11,236 nucleotides of DNA, taken from NCBI GenBank assembly GCA_934631055.1, contig CAKTXP010000067.1, positions 1-11,236 of the forward strand. Direction: 5' to 3'. The notes beneath the pieces were generated by a model. That model ran no database searches. It was not told the origin of the DNA and saw nothing but the letters and a program-made list of their open reading frames with translations. This document shows, piece after piece, positions 6,257 to 11,236 of the stretch. A program made the translations under genes and the position numbers. The DNA comes from an uncultured Clostridia bacterium. Lineage in GTDB: Bacteria > Bacillota > Clostridia > Christensenellales > Aristaeellaceae. The first letter of the stretch is position 1, and every line of letters starts with the position of its first letter.

Positions 6257-6829
6257 ATGCTCCCTCTGTTCCCCTATCAGGGCATGCTCAGACCCATTTT
6301 GATGTTGCTTGCCTATGCGGCAGGCGTTTTTGTGTTGCATGCGACCCGAAACAAGCCCTGCGGACGGAAGATCCTGCTCGCCGAGTTCATCGTATACTGC
6401 TGCTTTGTCGTGTATGCGACGTTCCTTTCCCGAAGCGTCGCCGAGACTTATTCCTACCGCCTTCAGGCGTTTTCGTCGGCAAGGGCGGCCTTTGCTCTTG
6501 ACGGCAGTCTATGGGATATGATCCGCGGCGATTTTTCTATCCTCCGCATAACCAGCCCGCAGTCTCTGGAAGGCATCGTCGGCAACATCCTGTTGTTCAT
6601 CCCGATGGGTTATCTTCTGCCCCAGCTTGGGCGGCTGTCTGGGTTCAAAGTTGTCCTCATCGGCGCGGCGTGCAGCGCCGCTATCGAATTCGGTCAGCTG
6701 TTGACCAAACTCGGCATGCTCGATGTGGATGATTTCATATTCAATACAGCCGGTACGCTTTTGGGCGTGCTGTGCAACGCTCTGCGTCTTTGGACGCGTC
6801 GGCGGATAACGACCGCCCCGAAACCATAA
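6257..6829 (+). CDS. VanZ-family membrane protein, 190 aa
   Basis: A multi-pass membrane protein with hydrophobic segments at about residues 11-28, 40-58, 107-125, 130-150 and 160-177. The VanZ-type core is clear: GNILLFIPMGYLLP (109-122), SAAIEFGQLL (140-149) and DVDDFIFNTAGTLLG (156-170). These conserved N, E..Q and D-D..N residues sit at membrane edges. VanZ is named for the accessory teicoplanin-resistance protein of the vanA cluster, but the family is widespread in Bacillota without resistance genes and its molecular function is unknown. There are no van ligase or dehydrogenase genes here, so a resistance role is not supported. The start at 6257 has AAAGGA 6-7 nt upstream. The downstream kinase gene begins after only 22 bp, so the two are probably co-transcribed. 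Confidence 0.88.
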   Translation: MLPLFPYQGMLRPILMLLAYAAGVFVLHATRNKPCGRKILLAEFIVYCCFVVYATFLSRSVAETYSYRLQAFSSARAAFALDGSLWDMIRGDFSILRITSPQSLEGIVGNILLFIPMGYLLPQLGRLSGFKVVLIGAACSAAIEFGQLLTKLGMLDVDDFIFNTAGTLLGVLCNALRLWTRRRITTAPKP

Positions 6830-6851
6830 TCCCCTCTGTGGAAGGAGTTAT

Positions 6852-7988
6852 ATGATGAATCTGTCTGCTATGAATCCGGATGTTGCGCGCAAGCTTCTCT
6901 CCGTCGGTGAAGCCTTCCGGATCGAAGGTCCGTTTTTTTCCTATGAAGAGATTAAAATGGGCAACGTCAATCACACCTATAAAGTCAACTATATCCGCGA
7001 CGATGGCACGGGTATGGCGAAGATTAAATCCTATCTGGTTCAGCGCGTCAATACCTATGCGTTCCAGCATCCGATCGAGCTGATGCAGAATATCGACCGC
7101 GTGACCGAGCATATCCGTCAGAAGCATCCGGAATCCAAAAGCCTGCATTTCCATCACACGGCCGAAGGCGTCAACTACCTGCTCGACCATGATGGATTCT
7201 GGCGTCTGAGCAACTATGTGCCGTCCGTCACGTTCGATACCTGCGACGATCTGAGCGTCGTGCGCAGCGCGGGCGAGGCTTTCGGCGATTTCCAGATGAT
7301 GCTCTCCGATTTCGACGCAAGCTGCCTGTATTATACCATTCCCGATTTCCATAATACCCGCAAGCGTTACCAGAAGCTCAAGGACGATATGGAAGCGGAT
7401 GTCTGCGGTCGTGTGGCGGAAGTCCGCGAAGAGCTGGATTGGCTTCTGTCTGTGGAAGACATGGCTTGCAAGCTGACAGATCTGTACACCGCCGGAAAGC
7501 TTCCTCTCCGCGTCACCCATAACGACACGAAAATCAACAACGTCCTCTTTGACGAGGCGACGCGGGAAGCGCTGGTCGTCATCGACCTGGATACCGTCAT
7601 GCCGGGTCTGGTCGGTCATGATTTCGGCGACGCGATCCGCTTTGCGGCGAATTTCGTCGAAGAAGATTCCCCCGAAGCGGAAAAAGCCGGCGTAAACCTC
7701 AATATCTACTGGGCGTTCGCCGAAGGGTTCATCAAGGAAACTGCGTCTGCGCTCACGGAGACGGAAGTCGATACGCTGGGTCTGAGCTGCTTTGCGCTCG
7801 CCTGCGAGCTGGCGACGCGCTTCCTTGACGACTATATCGTTGGCGACAAGTATTTCAAAATCAAGAATGAAAAGCACAACCTGACGCGCACCCGCTGTCA
7901 GATCGCTTTGGCAAAGGACATGCTCCTGAAGATGGACGCCATGAACGCCATCGTCAAGGATTGCTGGCTTCGCTACAAAGATAAGTAA
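6852..7988 (+). CDS. Phosphotransferase (APH/choline-kinase fold) family kinase, N-acetylhexosamine 1-kinase-like, 378 aa
   Basis: A soluble small-molecule kinase. A nucleotide-loop-like stretch GNVNHTYKV (37-45) and YLVQRVN (61-67) precede the catalytic loop THNDTKINNVLFD (222-234; Asp225 catalytic, Asn230 metal-binding) and the second metal motif VIDLDTVMPG (243-252; Asp245/Asp247), then HDFGDAIR (256-263). The spacing, length (about 360-380 aa) and the QRVN and IDLDT wording resemble bifidobacterial NahK, which phosphorylates GlcNAc/GalNAc at C1. Relatives are often mislabelled mucin desulfatase. I see no lacto-N-biose phosphorylase or sugar transporter beside it, so the substrate is a guess. 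GAAGGAG precedes two adjacent ATGs (6852 and 6855); the second has the better 7-nt spacing. Second gene of a probable operon with the VanZ gene. Confidence 0.85.
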   Translation: MMNLSAMNPDVARKLLSVGEAFRIEGPFFSYEEIKMGNVNHTYKVNYIRDDGTGMAKIKSYLVQRVNTYAFQHPIELMQNIDRVTEHIRQKHPESKSLHFHHTAEGVNYLLDHDGFWRLSNYVPSVTFDTCDDLSVVRSAGEAFGDFQMMLSDFDASCLYYTIPDFHNTRKRYQKLKDDMEADVCGRVAEVREELDWLLSVEDMACKLTDLYTAGKLPLRVTHNDTKINNVLFDEATREALVVIDLDTVMPGLVGHDFGDAIRFAANFVEEDSPEAEKAGVNLNIYWAFAEGFIKETASALTETEVDTLGLSCFALACELATRFLDDYIVGDKYFKIKNEKHNLTRTRCQIALAKDMLLKMDAMNAIVKDCWLRYKDK

Positions 7989-7995
7989 TCAAGGG

Positions 7996-8198
7996 CTACG
8001 TTGGGCTGCCGCCCAAACCCGCCTGAGGGATTTCATCCCTCAGACTCCCTTCTTCGCTTCGCGCCGGTTTTAATGAACTTAAGCGAACGACGCGTATGCG
8101 CGTCGTTCAGTAAGGATGATTTAAACCGCCGCGAAGCGAATCGGGAAGTCCAGAAACCTCAGGTTTCTGGTGGGGTTTGGGGCGACGCCCCAATCGTT
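7996..8198. repeat. Palindromic fold-back repeat, copy 3 (most complete)
   Basis: In order: outer stem TTGGGC-TGCC-GCCCAA (8001-8016); stem CTGAGGGAT-TTC-ATCCCTCAG (8023-8043); left arm 8053-8074 beginning TTCGCTTCGCG; near-palindrome GAACGACGCG-TATG-CGCGTCGTTC (8085-8108); right arm 8119-8140 ending CGCGAAGCGAA, pairing with the left arm at 20 of 22 positions; stem CCAGAAACC-TCA-GGTTTCTGG (8150-8170); outer stem TTGGGGC-GAC-GCCCCAA (8177-8193). The whole can fold back as one long arm with side hairpins. It fills the space between two convergent genes. I found no obvious target-site duplication. Confidence 0.88.
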
Positions 8199-8210
8199 CC
8201 CCTTTATAAA

Positions 8211-8248
8211 AAAGAGCTGTTCTCCCCGCAAAGGAAGGGCAGCTCTTT
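8211..8248 (-). terminator. Intrinsic terminator of the XRE regulator gene
   Basis: The arms AAAGAGCTG (8211-8219) and CAGCTCTTT (8240-8248) form a 9-bp stem with a 20-nt loop. On the minus strand it begins 2 nt after the TAA at 8253-8251 and is followed by TTTTTTATAAA. On the plus strand CTTTATT follows, so it may also stop transcripts from the convergent kinase gene. Confidence 0.75.
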
Positions 8249-8250
8249 CT

Positions 8251-9309
8251 TTATTCTCCGCCGCTTTTCAGGCTCTCCTCCAGCTTCGCGACCGCATCTT
8301 CATATTCCTTTTCTCCTCGCAGGCTGCTCAGCGTCTCGTCCTCTTTCAGTCCGCGCAGAAGCGCCGCGCGCAATTCCCTTCCCGCATCTTTCCGTCTTTC
8401 TTTCGGCTCAAACGTCGGGTAAAACAGCGTCGGATTCGGCGTCATCGGCTTGCCTGTCGCCACGTCTGCCATCTCTTTCAGGCAGGCAAGCGCTTCCTTT
8501 TTCCTGCCCATGCTCATATACTGCTGCATCAGCAGTCCGGCGCTCATTCCGCCGCCCACCGCAAAAATCGACTCCACTTTTCGATACGTCTGCGCGATAT
8601 CCAGCGCTTCCATCGCGTCGTCTTTCATCTGCATCAGCATGATCAGCATTTGCAGCGTCTGCGATACCGCTCGGTAAAGCTGCTTTTGAATCTCCTCCAG
8701 CGCTTTGTCGTTCTCTCCGGTCTTTTGATAAAGCTGAACGCGCAGGAACGCTGTGTCCTCCGCCTTTTCTCCAATTTCTTCCAGATAGCGCCGCGCGTCC
8801 TCCGTTCTGTCCTCCTGAATCGCAATCCACGCCAGCGCGTTCGCCGCCGACTGCCGCTGCGCTTCGTTTCCGGACGCATGAACCGCTTCATACAGCGCTC
8901 TTCTCTGTTTCCTGATTTCTTCCGCTTCTGGAAAGCGCACTTGCAGCATCGCAAGCCAGCCCGCCGCAGCCAGTTTCAAAGCGCAGTCGCCCGGATACAC
9001 ATGCAGTAAGTCGTTCAAATAGCGCCGTGCTGTCTCCATATCATCCCGCCGCGCCAAGCCGATAAATTTTTCCGTGCAAGCCGCAAGCTCGTTCGGCGGC
9101 ATCTTTTCTTCAAACGCCAGCAGATGATCGACGCTCGTTCCCAGCGCCCTTGCCAGCGGGCAGAGCAGCGCGATATCCGGACAGGATGCGCCGTTCTCCC
9201 ATTTGCTGACAGCAGCGGCGCTTACGCCCAGCTGCTGAGCGAGATTTTCCTGCGTCCATCCGCGTTCTTTTCGCAGCGCGGCGATTCTTCCGCCCAATTT
9301 TTCGTCCAT
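8251..9309 (-). CDS. XRE-family helix-turn-helix regulator with helical-repeat C-terminus, 352 aa
   Basis: A DNA-binding transcription regulator. Residues 7-62 form a Cro/C1-type domain: RIAALRKERGWTQENLAQQLGVS, then AAAVSKWENG as recognition helix and turn, and ending ARALGTSVDHLLAFEE. The rest (about 70-340) is predicted mainly alpha-helical with repeated pairs of helices, e.g. METARRYLNDLLHVYPGDCALKLAA, TEDARRYLEEIG and NDKALEEIQKQL, and resembles tetratricopeptide repeats. Such proteins in Bacillota often sense a peptide or protein partner, but no peptide gene is visible nearby. The start at 9309 is favoured by GAAGGAG 4 nt upstream and by the promoter at 9372-9344, which excludes longer in-frame versions. 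It is convergent with the kinase gene and divergent from the histidine kinase. Confidence 0.88.
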   Translation of the reverse strand: MDEKLGGRIAALRKERGWTQENLAQQLGVSAAAVSKWENGASCPDIALLCPLARALGTSVDHLLAFEEKMPPNELAACTEKFIGLARRDDMETARRYLNDLLHVYPGDCALKLAAAGWLAMLQVRFPEAEEIRKQRRALYEAVHASGNEAQRQSAANALAWIAIQEDRTEDARRYLEEIGEKAEDTAFLRVQLYQKTGENDKALEEIQKQLYRAVSQTLQMLIMLMQMKDDAMEALDIAQTYRKVESIFAVGGGMSAGLLMQQYMSMGRKKEALACLKEMADVATGKPMTPNPTLFYPTFEPKERRKDAGRELRAALLRGLKEDETLSSLRGEKEYEDAVAKLEESLKSGGE

Positions 9310-9343
9310 CTTTCTCCTTCTTTCCGCCCTCTTTTCTGACTTC

Positions 9344-9372
9344 ATTATAGCAAAACTCACCAACCCGTTCAA
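9344..9372 (-). promoter_or_regulatory. Promoter of the XRE regulator gene
   Basis: On the minus strand TTGAAC (9372-9367), an exact 17-bp spacer, and a perfect TATAAT (9349-9344). Transcription would start near 9337, giving a short leader of about 28 nt that contains the GAAGGAG ribosome binding site. Confidence 0.8.
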
Positions 9373-9508
9373 TGGAAGCACTTTCAACTTCAAACCCCAT
9401 TTTTTCAACTGCCGCTCCACACTTTTCGCCCGCTTTTCAAAATTCAGTCAGATATCCCAAATTTCTTCAAAATTCATCAAAAGCATTTTTATCCTGAAAA
9501 ATCTGTGA

Positions 9509-9554
9509 TATAATTCAAATTGTATTTGTCTGGTTCTTATAAGTCTCTTATATA
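9509..9554 (+). promoter_or_regulatory. Promoter candidates for the histidine kinase gene
   Basis: Two options lie in a very AT-rich stretch. The first is an extended -10, TGATATAAT (TATAAT at 9509-9514), with only a poor -35. The second is TTGTCT (9526-9531), a 17-bp spacer and TATATA (9549-9554). Either gives a leader of about 60-100 nt before the ATG at 9620. I cannot decide between them from sequence alone. Confidence 0.5.
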
Positions 9555-9619
9555 CTTATGTTATCATAATTTTATTGGATAATTTCCCTTTAATCCACTA
9601 TAAAAAAGGAATTCATACC

Positions 9620-11047
9620 ATGTCTGCTTGGCTCTATCGACTGGGTTCATTCTTTTCCGCGCTTCCCGTGAGCAACCTTCTGGTTTTCACGCTGCTCATC
9701 TGGATGGTCTTTTTTCTCATCCTGTTCGCCAATCCCAAAAATAAACTGAATCAGTGGTGCTTTATCGGCGGCATAACGTTCAGCGTCGGCGCGCTCAAGG
9801 AATACCTCTTTTATGCGCTCGATCCCGTTCTCATCGCCCGCGGCATGCTTACGCCGCCCGTCAGCGAACGGGTCTATTCGCTGCTCAGCTCGGTCTTTTA
9901 CCTGCTCTCCATTCCGTCCGTGATGATGTTCTCCTTTTATTTTCATAAAATGGAGAAAAACACCGCGCGCTTTCGAACCTTCCGCGTTGCAGTTTGGCTT
10001 CCGGCGCTCTATCTGGCGTTTATCTTTCCGCCCGCAAAGACGCATGCGCTGCAATCCAGTCCGGTATTCTGCCTGACTATCGCGCTGTATAACTGGCTCG
10101 GCGGCATCATCGCGACGAGCGTCCTCATCAGCGCGCTGAAGCAGGACCGCCTGAGCAGCCAGTATCATCAGCGCCGTCTCGCCGTCGTAAGCATCCTCCT
10201 GCCGCTGTGGGTCTGGCTGATTGCCGCGTTCCCCTACCATGCGCTTGGCATTGAAAATCTGGATAAAATCTGGCAGATTAACGTTCCGGTCGTCTTTTTT
10301 ATCCTCGCTTTCTGCCTGTATCATGCTTTCCGCGAGGGCATTTGGGGCATCCGCCTGCGCCGGGAAACCTACGATTGGAGCGGCGGCAGCAGCAGCCTTC
10401 TTCAGCGCAATTCGCAGTATCTGGCGCATGCGCTCAAGAACGACCTCAACAAGATCGAATGGTGCGCGTCGGTCATGGCTTCCTCCTCTCCGGAGAATCA
10501 TGAATCCGAAATCATCCAAAGCTCCGTCGCTCATCTCCGCCAGCTTATCAACCGCACCCGCACCTATACCGATCAGATCGTCCTCATGCCCGAATCTTGC
10601 GACGTAAGCCTTCTGTTCAAACAGGTTATCCAAAGCGCCACGCCGCCCGCCGGATGCACGCTTTCGATTGACGTCTGCGACGCCGAGCCTCTGTTCTGCG
10701 ACCCGACGCATCTGCGTGAAGTGCTGGAAAACCTGATCAGCAACGCGTTTGACGCGGTCGGTTCTGGCGGACGCGTCACGCTTTCTTACCGCGTCGTTCC
10801 CCGCCAGCACAAGGCGGTTCTCTCCGTTTCCGACAACGGATGCGGCATGTCCGCCGAAGAAAAGAAGCACATTTTCGAGCCTTATCACTCGACCAAAGAA
10901 ACGGGGCAGAATTTCGGACTTGGGCTGTATTACTGCTATAACGTCATGAATTCGCACAACGGCAGCATTCAGGTCGAATCGCTTCCGGGCAGGGGAAGCA
11001 CGTTTTCCCTTCTCTTTCCGCTTCAGAAGAAACGTCCTACGCGATAA
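9620..11047 (+). CDS. Multi-pass membrane sensor histidine kinase, 475 aa
   Basis: The N-terminal half is a membrane sensor with about seven hydrophobic segments (roughly residues 18-38, 46-66, 86-108, 120-137, 149-172, 187-206, 219-236). After a short linker comes a dimerisation/phosphoacceptor helix, LAHALKNDLNKIEW (268-281), with His270 as the likely phosphorylated residue. The GHKL ATPase follows: N box REVLENLISNAFDAV (366-380), G1 SDNGCGM (404-410), F box IFEPYHSTK (418-426), G2 NFGLGLYY (431-438) and GRGSTFSLLFPL (457-468). It should autophosphorylate on a signal within the membrane or outside the cell. No response regulator adjoins it; the next 190 bp are repeat. The ATG at 9620 has AAGGA 9-10 nt upstream; an in-frame TTG at 9575 has none. 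Confidence 0.9.
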   Translation: MSAWLYRLGSFFSALPVSNLLVFTLLIWMVFFLILFANPKNKLNQWCFIGGITFSVGALKEYLFYALDPVLIARGMLTPPVSERVYSLLSSVFYLLSIPSVMMFSFYFHKMEKNTARFRTFRVAVWLPALYLAFIFPPAKTHALQSSPVFCLTIALYNWLGGIIATSVLISALKQDRLSSQYHQRRLAVVSILLPLWVWLIAAFPYHALGIENLDKIWQINVPVVFFILAFCLYHAFREGIWGIRLRRETYDWSGGSSSLLQRNSQYLAHALKNDLNKIEWCASVMASSSPENHESEIIQSSVAHLRQLINRTRTYTDQIVLMPESCDVSLLFKQVIQSATPPAGCTLSIDVCDAEPLFCDPTHLREVLENLISNAFDAVGSGGRVTLSYRVVPRQHKAVLSVSDNGCGMSAEEKKHIFEPYHSTKETGQNFGLGLYYCYNVMNSHNGSIQVESLPGRGSTFSLLFPLQKKRPTR

Positions 11048-11050
11048 GGA

Positions 11051-11236
11051 TACGTTGGGGCTCTGCCCCAAACCCCGGCAGGGAACCTTGTTCCCTGCAC
11101 CCTTTCTTCGCTTCGCGCCGGTTTTAATAATCATCGGCATACGACGCGCATGCGCGTCGTTCGATAACGCATATTTAAGCCGCCGCGAAGCGAGCCGGGA
11201 AGTCCAGGAACCTCAGGTTCCTGGTGGGGTTTGGGG
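11051..11236. repeat. Palindromic fold-back repeat, copy 4 (cut by window end)
   Basis: In order: outer stem TTGGGGC-TCT-GCCCCAA (11055-11071); stem GCAGGGAAC-CTT-GTTCCCTGC (11078-11098); left arm 11107-11128 beginning TTCGCTTCGCG; perfect central palindrome ACGACGCGCATGCGCGTCGT (11141-11160); right arm 11173-11194; stem CCAGGAACC-TCA-GGTTCCTGG (11204-11224); and GGGGTTTGGGG, the start of a second outer stem. It begins 4 nt after the stop codon of the histidine kinase and may form its transcript 3' end, although no U-tract is present. Confidence 0.88.

Noticed and set aside
6077..6340. An 87-codon minus-strand frame overlapping the start of the VanZ gene, whose C-terminal part looks moderately protein-like
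   Set aside because: Its start lies within the VanZ coding region, no Shine-Dalgarno or promoter was seen, and no family is recognisable. A decayed gene end cannot be excluded but is not supported.
6257..6829. Glycopeptide resistance from a VanZ gene
   Set aside because: No vanH, vanA/B-type ligase, vanX or vanR/S genes are present, and the VanZ family is common in bacteria without resistance clusters. The histidine kinase lies about 2.8 kb away and shows no VanS-specific feature.
11055..11098. Intrinsic terminator of the histidine kinase formed by the first two repeat stems
   Set aside because: The stems are strong but no T-rich tract follows either of them, so a canonical terminator is not supported; attenuation by structure remains possible.
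9647..11140. A 497-codon minus-strand frame opposite the histidine kinase, and a 378-codon minus-strand frame opposite the kinase at 6741-7877
   Set aside because: No family motifs, no suitable ribosome binding site, and both lie entirely over genes with strong motif evidence on the plus strand.

Overview
The window looks like chromosomal DNA of an anaerobic, fairly GC-rich member of the Clostridia (Bacillota). This rests on three things: an oxygen-sensitive 2-hydroxyacyl-CoA dehydratase/activase pair, strong AGGAG-type ribosome binding sites, and near-consensus sigma-A promoters in AT-rich gaps. I cannot name the genus. There is no phage, insertion-sequence transposase, CRISPR array, tRNA or rRNA in view.

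Layout. (1) On the minus strand, positions about 5741 to 24 hold a transcription unit. It starts at a good promoter (TTGTAA-17-TATAAT, 5741-5713) and runs through a 986-aa double ASKHA activase/dehydratase-like protein and a translationally coupled 449-aa HgdB-like iron-sulfur protein. A roughly 300-bp gap filled by a repeat follows, then a 212-aa bicupin protein, and the unit ends at a strong intrinsic terminator (24-62). (2) On the plus strand, positions about 6164-7988 hold a VanZ-family membrane protein followed after 22 bp by a phosphotransferase-fold kinase resembling N-acetylhexosamine 1-kinases. (3) Positions 8251-9309 (minus) encode an XRE-type helix-turn-helix regulator with a helical-repeat C-terminus, with its own promoter and terminator. 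(4) Divergent from it, 9620-11047 (plus) encodes a multi-pass membrane sensor histidine kinase without a response regulator in view.

The least ordinary part is between the genes. Four intergenic spaces, and in degenerate form a fifth, carry members of one modular repeat family built almost entirely of palindromes. The best copy (7996-8198) is a fold-back structure. Its outer stems are of the type TTGGGGC-nnn-GCCCCAA, and next come 9-bp stems with 3-nt loops. A 22-bp inverted pair (20 of 22 matching) then surrounds a central palindrome close to ACGACGCGCATGCGCGTCGT. Between copies the stem sequences change but pairing is kept, including several compensatory A-T to G-C pair swaps. Two copies carry an additional, roughly 90-bp two-stem module in the same orientation. 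One repeat hairpin directly abuts the Shine-Dalgarno sequence of the bicupin gene. No transposase accompanies the repeats, so they are either a non-autonomous element or a structured regulatory or nucleoid-related repeat.

How the genes work together: the first two minus-strand genes very probably form one ATP-driven low-potential electron-transfer system acting on an unknown substrate. The bicupin may be co-transcribed with them but has no evident functional link. The VanZ and kinase genes form a small operon of unclear joint purpose. The regulator and the histidine kinase share a divergent promoter region and may be connected in regulation, which is inference only.
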